Shown here piece after piece: positions 11,093 through 23,500 of a stretch of DNA of 64,000 bases. Origin of the DNA: Moringa oleifera (lineage: Eukaryota > Streptophyta > Magnoliopsida > Brassicales > Moringaceae); the NCBI GenBank assembly GCA_021397835.1, contig JAJFZO010000447.1, positions 434,001-498,000 on the forward strand. The letters are read 5' to 3'. The notes under the pieces are model-generated. The model did not search any database. It saw nothing but the letters and a program-made list of their open reading frames with translations, and was not told the DNA's origin. How positions within the stretch are numbered: the first letter of the stretch is position 1; each line of letters opens with the position of its first letter. Position numbers and translations under genes: made by a program.

Positions 11093-14000
11093 ATGGCCTT
11101 AGGAAAGTATACTAGAATAGAAAACAGGAGGTCATCGTCAAGCTACTGCTCGACGGTGACAGTTGTAGTGTTTGTGGCTCTCTGCTTAGTTGGGGTTTGG
11201 ATGATGACATCATCATCCGTAGTACCTGTTCAGAATGTAGATGAGACTCCTCAGGAGAATAAAAGTGAGGTGAAGGAACAGGTGAGTACAGCTAGTAATG
11301 AGAGCAGTACTCGGCAATTTGAAGATAGCCAAGGTGACTTACCTGAAGATGCGACTAAAGGAGACAGCAATATAAGCTTAGCTCAAAGCGAGAGCAACTC
11401 TAACACACAAGAGAACCAGGGGGAGAAGACTGAAGAGAACCTCGAGGAAAAGTCTAATGAGGAGACTAACTCATCAAATACCGAAACACAAGATGGAGAA
11501 AACAAAAATGACCAGTCTAAGACTGAAGATGGAGGATCTAATTCAGAATCTGGAGAGACAAAAGCTGATGACAATGAAGGAAAGTCTGAATCTGGAGAGA
11601 CAAAAGCTGATGACAATGAAGGAAAGTCTGGTGGACAAGGAGATTCTGAGGAAAATTCTAATGAAAAAAAATCTGATTCCGATGAAAGCGAGAAGAAATC
11701 TGATGTGGATGATGGTGAGAAGAAATCTGATAACGATGATAATGAGAAGAAATCTGATAATGATGGTGGTGAGAAAAAATCTGATAATGATGATGGTGAA
11801 ACAAAAGCCGATGAGAACTCCAATGAAACAAATGGGGAAAATGTGGAAGGTCAAATAGAGAAGGTGGAACAAAATGATAACAAAGAGTCAGAGACAGTAT
11901 CTGGTGAGAAAAATGATGAGGGCCAAGCCAAGAACCAGAGCTTGAATGAGGTATTTCCTTCTGGTGCCCAGTCAGAGCTCTTGAATGAAACAACAACCCA
12001 AAATGGGTCATTCTCAACTCAGGCCATGGAGTCAAAAAGTGAAAAGGAATCTCAGTTATCTTCTAAGCAACAAACTGGCTACAGTTGGAAAGTATGCAAC
12101 GTAACTGCTGGGCCTGATTACATCCCATGCCTTGACAATTTGCAAGCCATTAAGAAGCTTCCATCTACTAAGCATTATGAACATCGAGAGAGGCACTGTC
12201 CTGAGGAACCACCAACCTGCCTTGTTGCTCTCCCTGAAGGATATAAACGCCCTATTGAGTGGCCTAAAAGCAGGGAAAAGGTCTGGCAAATTTTCTACCG
12301 AGCTCTTTCATGTGTTATGCCTTGTCTTTTAGATGAATTAACAAATTTCGTTTCTACAGATATGGTACTACAATGTTCCCCACACCAAACTTGCTGAAGT
12401 TAAGGGACATCAGAACTGGGTGAAAGTCACTGGTGAATACCTCACTTTCCCTGGTGGGGGGACCCAGTTTAAGCATGGTGCTCTTCATTACATTGACTTC
12501 ATACAAGAGGTGAGCACTTTAGGCCATTCAGTGTTCTTCAAACACTATTCTGTTGTCAGATTACTTGCATGTGGTTTAATTTGTGGCTTGTGATTGTGGG
12601 CTTGTTACTTAATTAATGTTTGGTATTTCTACTTTTTGTGTTTTAATTTTTCTTACTTTCTCCTTCTCTCTTTGGATAATTTATTTCCGAATTATGGATT
12701 TGGTGGTGTCTGTGCATACATTTAATGGTATTGCTTATTGCATTATCTATTCATCTATAAATGTGAAAGTTTTTGGTGAAATTAGCAAATAAGCTTCATG
12801 TTGGTGACATTTTTTTTTCCTTCGCACATGCACTGATGTTGATCCTGTGAACCGAATCCTTCTATCTGGAGTTCTTTTTTTTTTTTTTTTTTTGGCTATA
12901 AGGTCAATTCTGTCTCCCTATGTACATGCAAAGTTAGATGCTATCACACTCTTCCACATTACATTCCAATTCAAGCATGTAGCTAATGTTCCTGAAATTG
13001 CAAAATTTGTAAGATGAACAAGAAAAGGCCCAGAGCAAGTATTATGTGCAAAGTCATGTTCTTAACCCAAAAAATTAGCAAATCTCTTCTGAATGAAAGT
13101 TCTTATTGTGGATTGAAGATTTTCTTGTTACTGGAACTTGCGGAACATATCCTGGCAGAAACACCTTGTTTTATTTATTGGTCTTTTAGTTAATAACCCA
13201 AAAAAAGAAATATTGAATATTGTTGGTATGTGATTGTTAAGGGTAGTTTTTATTCCTACTTATTATCTTAAGCCTACATCTCAAAGCTGTCTTTTGTTCT
13301 GTAATCCTTTTTCTTTAAACCTTAGAATCATATCAGTTTGTTTCATCTAAACTTGATTCCACTCATAGCAAGTATTATGGTAATAGCTGGTATGCATTTG
13401 ATTATTAATTATTATCACCTAGGATAACCAACCGTACAAGAGCTAATTGATAAGCTATGATTAAGCAGCTAAATCTTCAGAACTGCTGTTTTTTATCTCC
13501 AAGATCAGGAAAGAAATCATTTGGCTTAACATTGTCTCTTATAAATGATAATGTGTTGCAGTCTGTTCCTGACGTTGCTTGGGCAAAACGCTCTCGTGTG
13601 GTATTGGATGTTGGATGTGGGGTGGCTAGCTTTGGAGGTTTTCTCTTTGACAGAGATGTGCTCACCATGTCTCTGGCTCCTAAAGATGAACATGAAGCCC
13701 AAGTGCAATTTGCACTTGAAAGAGGAATCCCTGCTGTATCTGCTGTGATGGGCACACAAAGACTTCCATTCCCTGGCAGAGTTTTTGACATAGTCCACTG
13801 TGCACGCTGTAGAGTCCCATGGCACATAGAAGGTGTTCATTGACTTTTGACTGTATTGATATGCTTAGTTCAGTTTATGACTTCGTAAAGTTGCTACTAG
13901 TCTAAAATGGAAATGTAATATGTTCCATGCTTTAGCTCCTTTCGTGTCATCTATTCTCTTTTGTGTTTAATATCCTGTTTAGCTTCTAATGTTCGTTGAT

Positions 14001-15861
14001 CACGACCATATGCAGGTGGTAAACTCCTTTTGGAGTTGAATCGTGTATTGCGACCTGGTGGTTTCTTTGTGTGGTCGGCTACTCCTGTTTATCAGAAGCT
14101 TGCTGAAGATGTTGAAATTTGGAAAGGTACTGATTTCTTATCCTAACGTCTCTGAATCTTATACTGCGTTTATTGAAACTGACATTGATTATTTCGTGGG
14201 AATTGCAGCCATGAGTGAACTAACAAAAAAAATGTGCTGGGAACTTGTGTCCATCAACAAGGATACAGTTAATGGAGTGGGTGTAGCAACATATAGGAAG
14301 CCTATGTCTAATGAGTGTTATGAGAGTAGACCACAACAAGAGCCTCCTCTCTGCCCCCAGTCTGATGATCCAAATGCAGCCTGGTAAGTTAACTCTTCCA
14401 GTTAAAACAGAAACTTTATCTTGCTAAATAAAGGATGCATTTATGTTCATTAGAGATTAGGCACAATGGTCAATTTTAGATGGGAATAAGGATGTATGTC
14501 AGGTAGTCTGAACCCTGGTCATATCCACTAACTTCCCTTGTAGGTGTTTCTGTATTGTTTATTGGTTGTGCAAAAGAAGAATTATTTATGAATATTGGAG
14601 AAGAGAAAACTGTGTTCCATAAACATGAATACACCCACACTTTTCTTATTCTTCAAACCTAACAAGTAATTTATCTGTTTACGCTCATAGGAATGTGCCA
14701 CTTCAAGCATGCATGCATAAGGTGCCAATAGAGGCAGCAGAACGTGGGTCTCGGTGGCCAGAGCAGTGGCCAGCAAGGCTGGAGAAATCACCTTACTGGT
14801 TGTTGAGTTCCCAGGTTGGAGTGTATGGTAAACCAGCACCAGAGGATTTCATGGCGGATTATGAGCACTGGAAAAGAGTGGTGACCAAGTCATACCTAAA
14901 TGGGATGGGAATAAATTGGTCATCTGTTAGAAATGTCATGGACATGAGATCTGTCTATGGAGGGTAAGCAAACTCACTTTTTCTAGTAGAATGAGTAAAA
15001 TATTTTCACCAAATGTGACATTTAATCCCCTTTGGGTGTGGGTAATTGCCACTGGCAAGCCATAAAAGAAAATTGTGAACAAAAATAGTTTGTAATTATT
15101 GCCATTCTGTTTCCTCAAAAATGTCTCTAGAAAACACTATTTCCAAATCTCACTGCATTTTAACAATTATAAACTTTTAATCTTGCTATTAGTATGGCCT
15201 GGCCTGGGAATTTACTAATACACGTCAGAATATACACTTAAATGGATGTTCCTTTGGGCCCTCAAGTGTTCGTATTGCTTATTTAATTTTTCTAGCATCA
15301 GTTCTAACTTTATGGTTCTACTCACAGATTTGCTGCAGCATTGAGAGATTTGAAAGTATGGGTCATGAACGTTGTTCCAATAGACTCCCCAGATACACTT
15401 CCTATCATTTATGAACGAGGTCTGTTTGGTATTTATCATGATTGGTGCGAGTCATTTAGTACCTATCCTAGATCCTATGATGTCCTCCATGCGGATCATC
15501 TATTCTCAAAGTTGAAAAAGAGGTTTGTACTTGAGTCTTCAATCTGAGATTTCTGGCTAAAATCTTTATCTTAAGATATCAGTTGATTTCTGTAAAGTAT
15601 GCTATCAGTGTTTACTGGTTTGTATGTCACAGGTGCAATTTGGTGGCTGTGGTTGCTGAAGTTGATAGAATACTCAGGCCAGAAGGAAAGCTCATTGTTA
15701 GGGACAGTGTTGAGACCATCAATGAGTTGGAGGCTATGGTGAGATCTATGCAGTGGGAGGTCCGCATGACCTACTCCAAAGACAAGGAGGGGCTGCTCTG
15801 TGTTCAGAAGTCCATGTGGCGACCCAAAGAGACAGAGACACTGGCATATGCAACTGCATGA
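11093..15861 (+). CDS. PMT26: Probable methyltransferase PMT24/PMT26-like (DUF248 / QUASIMODO2-related family)
   Basis: Eight coding exons give an 863-residue protein: 11093-12280, 12360-12509, 13562-13832, 14016-14126, 14209-14383, 14691-14963, 15328-15522 and 15633-15861. All splice sites are GT-AG and the phases agree. The ATG at 11093 is chosen because the family N-terminus (MALGKYTRI...) starts there. Residues about 19-41 form one membrane anchor, as in a type II Golgi protein. Residues about 50-320 are a very acidic, Lys/Ser/Glu/Asp-rich stem with internal repeats. From about 329 the conserved methyltransferase domain begins; exon 3 carries the S-adenosylmethionine-binding loop [14 protein letters not shown], followed by DxxLxxAPKDxHEAQ and [10 protein letters not shown]. 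Known relatives sit in the Golgi and are thought to methylate cell-wall polysaccharides such as pectin; the substrate here is inferred. Domain order, key motifs and C-terminus ([13 protein letters not shown]) are complete. PMT24, 25 and 26 are close, so the exact symbol is less certain than the family. Confidence 0.93.
11540..11815 (+). repeat. In-frame coding repeats in the PMT acidic stem
   Basis: Within PMT exon 1, a 42-base unit encoding roughly [14 protein letters not shown] occurs twice in tandem (about 11545-11630). It is followed by about five copies of an 8-10 residue unit of the form E-K-K-S-D-x-D-D/G-G (about 11690-11800). All copies keep the reading frame. The repeats lie in the lumenal stem, outside the catalytic domain, so copy number is likely to vary without loss of activity. 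Confidence 0.85.
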
Positions 15862-17420
15862 GTGTACTCTACCCTGCCACTCTTCAACATCCGAAGCCAT
15901 CACAATATATGGAGTAATGCTTTTTGATCTATTAGCTAATTGCCAAATTACGGTAATTTAATCTGCAAGTTAGCTGGTGTATTGTGTCAATTAGGCCTTT
16001 TTAAGTTTCCATCTTCATTCTTATTCTTTCTCCTCATAGTCTTGGTTTCTTCATCCCAATGGTGGTGTTTGAGTTCATTGTAGGAACATCCACAAAGAAT
16101 GAATACATTCTTGGAAATGTAAAGCCCAACTCCGAAGAACTATAGATTTATGAAATTCATCTTTGTTTGTTTGAGCTCACTTAAGACAAAGGAAAGATCC
16201 AATTATAGACATTAAAATGTTAATCACTATTGATGAGTCAGTTATTTTTTTTTTTTTTTTTTTATCTTTTTGGGGCAGGAGGGGGGAATTATGGATCCAG
16301 GTATTTATTTAAATTTTAAATTATTTGTTCTAGTCTATCCCACTTTAAATCAAGAAGCTAAACAAGTGGCATTTAGAGAGATCAATGCTTAGTCAAATTA
16401 GAGCTAATGATGAACTTTAATTTACTTGAAGTCATGAATCTTGGGCTACAAATTAATAGGAGTTCTGAGACTCCAAATGAAAAAGCTCTTGCCATGGAAA
16501 AACTCTTTCAGGGTTTCGGGTGCGATGGATCTGGCATGCGGAAATCTCAACACCTTTTACATCAATCTTTTTTAAAAGAAAATAAAATTCAACTTCATTT
16601 TTCTTGATATGTGTCTTCAACGCAGATCATTTCGTAGCTTCTTCACGAATGCTTAATTTTTGTTTAGACAACTGTAAATCTATGATCTAATTAGATGTCT
16701 CATTAAATACGGCCAAAGTTAACAAGTGACAGAGGAAGACAAATTGGCCAACTAATAGAAAAATGAGCTTTATTAAGTTGTTAACAATTTCCTGTTGATA
16801 CGTTCAATGGTACTCTGAATTGAAAACAGCTTACTTTGATGAGTAATTAATTGACCTTACTACGTTACGAAGAAACAGTCTCTAGTTCCCAAAATTCCAA
16901 TTACCAAGTTGAAGAACACTCCCTCTCCAGCTATCATTTTCAGAATATCGAATACAAAATTGGGGCCTTCAGATACTTATTTAGCTGAACTTGTTTTCTT
17001 GTTAAATTTCTCAGGTAATGCCTTCAACTTTCAAAGGATGATAAGAACTAATGCTGGATTGGTCTGTTTTTTGTTTTGGAGGGAGGGGGGGAGGGGGGAG
17101 GAATGTACGTGTTCTAGATCAAGGTTTATAATCAGGTCAATAGTGGTTGTTGCAATGGAGAGTCCAAGTCAGATAAAAAAAATCAAAGGAAGAGGCATCT
17201 ATGTCCTGAGCAAAACGTTAGATTGGGTCGTGAGAGTAGAAAGAAAGGAGCGAGTCAAAGGGAGTGTTCTTTTGGTGAGAAATCAACCAATCCTTTTTTG
17301 GTTCCCTCTTCACTTGCCTACTTTTATGCCTTTCTTTCCATTCATATCACCCCATAAAAATCCCAAAACTTAACTTCCCCCCGAATCTCCAACCATTCTC
17401 TCCATCCATCAATACCCCAG
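15862..17420. other. Spacer: PMT 3' UTR and NF-YB upstream region
   Basis: Contains the likely PMT 3' UTR (first few hundred bases), a T run near 16247-16263 and the NF-YB leader. A 154-codon frame at 16909-17373 is open but has no recognisable domain, contains low-complexity G-rich sequence, and overlaps the probable NF-YB promoter and 5' UTR, so it is not called. A CT-rich leader with CCCATAAAAATCC near 17351-17363 precedes the NF-YB ATG. Confidence 0.5.
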
Positions 17421-18044
17421 ATGGAAGACGAAAGCCATGGAAATAGGCCACATGGACACAGAGACGGAAGCCCAGATAGCCCTTGTTTAAGAAGCAGTGG
17501 CAACAGCAGCAGCAGCAACAATAACAACAACAACAAAGAACAAGATCGTTTCCTCCCTATAGCAAACGTTGGCAGGATTATGAAGAAAGTGATTCCAGGC
17601 AATGGCAAGATCTCCAAGGACGCCAAAGAAACAGTCCAAGAATGTGTTTCCGAGTTTATTAGCTTCGTTACCGGGGAAGCATCTGACAAGTGCCAAAGAG
17701 AAAAGCGAAAGACTATCAATGGTGACGATATCATATGGGCAATCACAACCCTCGGGTTTGAGGACTACGTTGCCCCCTTAAAGTTATATCTAAGCAAGTA
17801 CAGAGAGATTGAAGGAGAGAAGCTTAATCTTCCTAAGCAACAAAGATCCGACCAAAGGCAACAACAACAACAAGAGCGAGAACCAAACATGTCTTACAGC
17901 AGTGTATATTCTTCGACCAATTTCATGTCTCAGCCAACTTTTGTGAGCACTCATGAACAGCCATTTCCTTTACCATTCTCCCCAACTTCGATTCAGAAAC
18001 AGTTGCAGCAGGAAGACCAAATTGATTCAGTGGGTCATTGGTAA
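17421..18044 (+). CDS. NF-YB5: Nuclear transcription factor Y subunit B, NF-YB5-like
   Basis: A single-exon gene of 207 residues. Residues about 41-134 form the conserved histone-fold core: it starts [20 protein letters not shown], continues with the [20 protein letters not shown] helix and [19 protein letters not shown], and ends [18 protein letters not shown]. In the NF-Y family this domain pairs with NF-YC; the dimer then binds NF-YA and CCAAT boxes in the nucleus. Details such as [16 protein letters not shown] and [20 protein letters not shown] match the NF-YB5 type better than the NF-YB2/3/10 or LEC1 types. The N-terminus is low-complexity (Ser/Asn runs) and the C-terminus is Gln-rich, both longer than in Arabidopsis NF-YB5 as I recall it. 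Lack of introns is usual in this clade. The ATG at 17421 is the first in frame after a CT-rich leader. Confidence 0.95.
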   Translation: MEDESHGNRPHGHRDGSPDSPCLRSSGNSSSSNNNNNNKEQDRFLPIANVGRIMKKVIPGNGKISKDAKETVQECVSEFISFVTGEASDKCQREKRKTINGDDIIWAITTLGFEDYVAPLKLYLSKYREIEGEKLNLPKQQRSDQRQQQQQEREPNMSYSSVYSSTNFMSQPTFVSTHEQPFPLPFSPTSIQKQLQQEDQIDSVGHW

Positions 18045-20570
18045 TACAGAACAATAAATTTTTTTTATTTTATTTTCATAACTGTCTAATTGAATCTATA
18101 ATGTCAATCAATATAATATGATAAGTATCTGAATATGTATTGTAATTAATGTCACACACATTCTTGAACATTTGAAAATATACCTATTGTAATTAATGTT
18201 ACACATATTCTTCCACAAGGTAGGTCAAGTCTTTCATATGGGTATGTTCTGACATTAGGGCTTTTCAAGGGAAAACCTTATTTACCATATGATGCTTAAT
18301 GCTAGCAAGGAGGTAAGCCCCCAGAAACATGTAAATGCTATGCCCTTGCAGGTGGCATTGGAGCCTCAACTATTAAAATTGCCTATGTCCATTTAATGTA
18401 TAATTTGCTGCACTGTCTCCAAGGACTCAGCATCAGGGCTAACAATAATGTTTTGCTTCAAAGTACAACCTTCTCTTCGTTAGTTGAAGATGACAACAAG
18501 AAGAGGAAAAACACATGTAGACTTTTATATGCTTCAATTCTTAACAATTCTCCTCAAAGGTTAGATGTAAATATGAACACTGCATGAAACTCCATGGATT
18601 TCATGCCACCTGGTGGCCAGACACCATATAATTAGTACAAAATAATAATTGTAAAACCAGATACCATATAATTAGTATAGAATAATAGAAAGCTGGATTA
18701 GTTCCTAAATGTTTTCATGATAAAACCTCATGCTTCTTTCTTTCGTTTTCTTTTGGGGAGAGGGCGTGTCAAGTTTCTTAAGAACTTTATGATGTTTTAC
18801 TGGAGAAAGAAAGGAAATGGTTTGATAAGGTAGACAAATCCACAAAGAGCAATTCATAGAATCAAGAAACAAGAAGCTCTGCACAATTTGGTAAATTGGT
18901 TTGCAGGATAAAAGGGTGAAAGAGTCTGCCTTGTCAATTGAATATATAACCGAGAAGGGCTAAGGGAAGGGACCTTAAAAAGTTAAAAAGGGAAATAAAA
19001 AGAAAAAAAAGCAACAGTAAAATTTAAAACAAGAAGACTGTTTGTCTTCTTCTCAAGAGACAACATTACAATTCACTATCTCCCAAGAAATATCGCAATT
19101 AGCAAAGAAATTTTGCTTGAGAAAACTTCTACTTGGTAAATAATGTTATTGCTTTCATCAAAGCTGTTATGAACATATTTGGGGCCACTCTCTAGAGAGC
19201 ATGCAGTTCCTTCAAATCCACAAGAGGAGCAAAAAGATAGCATCAGGGCCATTGAAAGGATTCTTTGATATCTAAATCAAATTAAGTAAGGTCTAAGAGT
19301 TAAAAAAAAATAAGAGAGAGAGAGGTCTACTTTTTTTTAGTAAGTCTAAATCTTTTACTTCATATAATTGTTATGAGCTCTATTTTATTGAGCTCGCTGT
19401 CTCTTACTTTCATCTCATAAAGGTCTTTGCGGGCTCCTTTGATTCAAGTGTAGAACTTGAATTTTGATCTTACATTTTCCTTCGAATTGTGGGGAACTAT
19501 GATTGATATGAAGGATCTCCATCACTTATCCGACAAAATATACGTAGATAGGACAAAATCCATTATTGTTTTATCTATCAACCAACATCACATCTTTTCT
19601 TTCTTGACAATGACCAATAACCAGCCATTGCAGTGTATATGCCTGTCTAAAGCAAATATATATATCTATATATGAAGACCTAAGGACAGGCTGTGGACAC
19701 TTCTTCAGTCCCTTCCTCTCTTTGAGGTAAAGAGCACTCAGTTTTTGGAAAGATATCTAAAAGTGATCAAACATTTCTAATACTATACATGTTTCATATA
19801 TTTCGGGTTCTATCAATCAGAAAAATGCCAATACTATTCATTGATTAATTTCTTAAGTTTTTGTATGTTACACTTTTCTGAGTAGCAAGGAGCTCCCATG
19901 TTTCGTTGATTATGATGGGTGGCATCAGGTCTCTAGCAAGTATGTTAGCGTTGCAAACATGCACGTGCGCACAGCAAAACATACACATGCATTCAAGGGA
20001 CACATGCGCACTTATGACTTATATGATGCATTATGCCTTTTGGAGGGTGTCTAATCATGTGAAAATCAGAAAAAGCCTAACAATGAGGGGGAGTGGCCAC
20101 AACCTTGGTGTTACATCCCTGTGAGTGGATGCAGGTATGTATGTAACTCCGGGGAAGGATACTTTCCTCCAGAAAATATTTTATATATTATGCATTAGTT
20201 TCATGTGTCTGTACTATGGACATGACGACACTCCTCGTGTTGCAAGGACTCGTTTTGAGATTAGATTCTGGGTATATGTACTGGTCCCCTGTAGTCTTCA
20301 TAGCTTCTCCATGAAACCAAATGTTGTATATATTGACATATGCTTCCCAAAATTAATAATCTGATATTACATGTGTACGTGAGTACCAGAAATACTGCCA
20401 TAATTGTTCGCTCGTTAATTTTCGTTATTTTGGCTGAATGGATCTCCTGATATCTCGAATGACTATTTTAGAGAGTGGCATATGGGTTTAGATGAGGGGA
20501 ATAGAGTAGGATCCTAGAATTTTCCTTCAATAGCTTAAGGTATGGAGAGGTGAGGTCACAACTCCGGTGT
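18045..20570. other. Intergenic spacer downstream of NF-YB
   Basis: Contains the NF-YB 3' UTR; an AATAAA lies at 18053-18058, but it is so close to the stop that later signals are more likely to be used. A short imperfect direct repeat of about 25 bases (containing CCATATAATTAGTA) occurs at about 18621-18640 and 18661-18682. No gene is supported. Several 60-80 codon frames here lack homology. Confidence 0.5.
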
Positions 20571-23500
20571 TGTTGTTGTTTTTTTTTTTTTTTTTTTCCT
20601 TTAAAGCAAAGCTTTTCTTATTTCTTTAGATCCTTTTATAATTGTCATGACGGGATTTGCGGATCGATTCGTCAAGAAAAAAGTTGTTCCTTTTGTTTTG
20701 GTTTGATAGAAAAAATCAATAAATTTTGAAATTTATTTTGATTGATTTTTAATAAAAATCAAAAAAATTTGAAATCATCATCTTTTTTTTTTTTTTTTTT
20801 ATGATAGGATTGGTTATCGAATTACTTTTTCTCTTTTTTTTAATTTTTAAAAAAATTAAAGAAAGGCAAAAGAAAAGATTTAAGGTTATGATCAAACTTC
20901 ACTAAAAAATTTCGGTTTATGAGTTCGTTGCATATGAGGAAAGATTAGTACTCTTATAATTATCCTAAATTGATACCAATTAAACAAAAATATGTTCTGT
21001 TGAGTGATTTGAAAAAGACTCAAAAATTAATTTTTATTCAAAGTAACACATAATAATTATTAAAAAACCTTTTGAAAAATACATAAATGGTAAAAATTTT
21101 CAATTATAACTATCATCATATTTTGGTTTTCCAAAATGATTTTATTTAATACTAAGAGCGTTAACTATCACCAAACCTTTGAATTTTGAAGAAATGGAAT
21201 GAAAGAATTTTGTTTTTTTAAAAAAACAAAGAGCAATCACGATGATGCATTTTTGGGGTGAGAAACAAAAATATGAATATCATCATACCTCATTTCTTAA
21301 AATAAAATTACGAAATCTATGAGAGGCCTATCATCTAAGCTCACATAATTTTGAAGTTCATTTTGTGTAAAAATCACGGACACATAATGCATGAGTAATA
21401 ACAATAAAAAATGCGTTAAAGCAAACAAGGGAGTACCAAGAAAGCAAGGAAGAGCACCTTTCACATTTATTCAAATGAAATTATTACAACTCATGAAATC
21501 TAGAAAGGTGGCGTAATTTATACTTGCTATCTACGCTCACTTATTCCTCCGGTGTCCTTTACAGTGGAAAGTAGGGTAGAAACTCACAATCTCCAAAGAA
21601 AACTCATAAAGAAACTTTCAAGTTTACAATCGTATGCCTAAATTCTCTAAAAGACTTTTTTCTAAAAAAAAGCTGAGGTCTTTTCTTTTTGGTTGAAGGT
21701 TTACTTAGAGGTGAAGCTTCATGCAAAAACCTAACAAATATCGTAAAAGTATGGTGCACTCAACCAAAATCACGTGCATCCATCATTGGTCTCAAATGCA
21801 TGGATAGTTTGACTCTTTTATCCTTTGAACCATCTTCTTAAAGTTATAGCATTCTAGCTACTTTTGGTTGGCTTTTGTAAGATATTAAACTTTCATCCAA
21901 GGGTGAACATATTCTGAGGAGAATTTTTCAAGATCAAGATTTTCCTAGGTTGAGATTTTCCTATACTCGAATGACTTCACAATCATTGTCAAGGTCCTTG
22001 AAGCATTACCAATCAATTCTGTTATGTTTGATTGGGGTTTATGATGATTAGGATTTGTGTTGAACGAGACTTAGATAAATTGAAAAATCTTCAACCGCTT
22101 CTATCATAAGTCAGGTTTTTACTATTAGCTCAACTTTCCACTAAGTCATTTCAAAAGGATGCCTTTTTTTTTTGACATATTAATGGCCAATTACCAGCTT
22201 ATTATTAACTTACGACATAAGGATTTAGAAAAGTTACACTTATTAACTATTGCTGTATTTGGTGTGTCACTTTTCGGCTTATCGAAGAGTAACTACCCAT
22301 TCAGAAAGGGCTATTTCATCCTTTTCCTTTGTCCTTACTTCATTCACTTGCCCTCTAGAGTATTTTTCTCTCTCTTTTGGAGCCTGAGCTCTTATTTCTC
22401 TCCCTCTAGTTTCATCTCTAGCTTTTTCCTAGATGAATCTTTCTTTTTCCTTTCTCCTTTTTCAGTTTTAATCTCCTTAATGGCTAAAAACCTAAGGCCT
22501 TCCTCTGCACTGCTAAAGATCTAAAGTGAATAAGAAAGAAATTTCCTATTTTGAGGTTTGTCTAGTTAGAAATTCCCTCTCTTTTTGATAAGCCATGAAT
22601 CCACCATGAGGGTTGGGTAATAATTTTCAAAGACAACCTTAAAGGTGGGCAAGATGCCCATCCATGCCTTGTTCCAAAATGTGTGTCGTTAATTCAAAGT
22701 ATTACCACCCTAACTTGTCTAAAATTCTTGGTGATGCATGATTACCCTGTTTAAAAACTTTTTTTTTCTATGAACTGTTTAGGTCTCTCAGTGGCATTGT
22801 TTGCAAAATTCTTTGAGTTAAAGATTAATCAAGATGATAGAGACTCGAATTTAGATTTTATTAGTTTAGCAATGTTAGGCCTAAAATATTCTTCAGGCAT
22901 ACTCTCTAATAATAAAGGTTAGATCAAAAAATATTTTTAGGCCTTTTAGTCCAAGATTTACCCAAACTTGAATATCTAAATAGAGCTATCCAAAAAAAAA
23001 AATTATATATATAAAAAATTTATCCTCATTTAAAGCTGATCTATAAGACCATCTTTAAGCATAGGGATGAAGACAACTTTAGGGATCACATAAATGATAT
23101 CCAAATAGCAACCATTAAGGCCACCTAAACTTAATATAATTTTTTTTTTTTTTGTTTTGATAGATCATTTTAATCTATTGACTATTCTTTCAGCTCAAGT
23201 TTCAAAGATAGAGACTTGTTCTCTCATCTTCGAGCCCCCATCCCCAATCTTAAAAACCTAATCTTGACATTGATTCTCAACCAAGTTGTTCATCTTACTC
23301 AAACATTTAACCTTAATGAACACACATAATGCCAAACCATCTTGGAAGCTCACCTGTTCCTGATAAACCTTTATCAAGTGTAACTTCTTGAATAAGCCAC
23401 ATTTTAAGTCGTTCATCAGGATAACTTCTATATGTTAATGAAGTTCTTGCTCCTATTTTTATTTTGTTACTAACACTTTGTACTTCTTCTTTTAATAAAT

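Noticed and set aside
11383..11872. Several open frames antisense to PMT exon 1
   Set aside because: They are shadows of the repetitive acidic coding sequence in other frames (poly-Ser/Phe, Ile-rich).
12281..12397. Read-through end of PMT exon 1 (VWQIFYRAL...)
   Set aside because: Splicing at AAG/GTCTGG to CAG/ATATGG restores the family sequence [20 protein letters not shown]; the read-through is intron.
16909..17373. 154-codon frame upstream of NF-YB
   Set aside because: No domain, low-complexity G-rich part, overlaps the likely promoter and leader of NF-YB.
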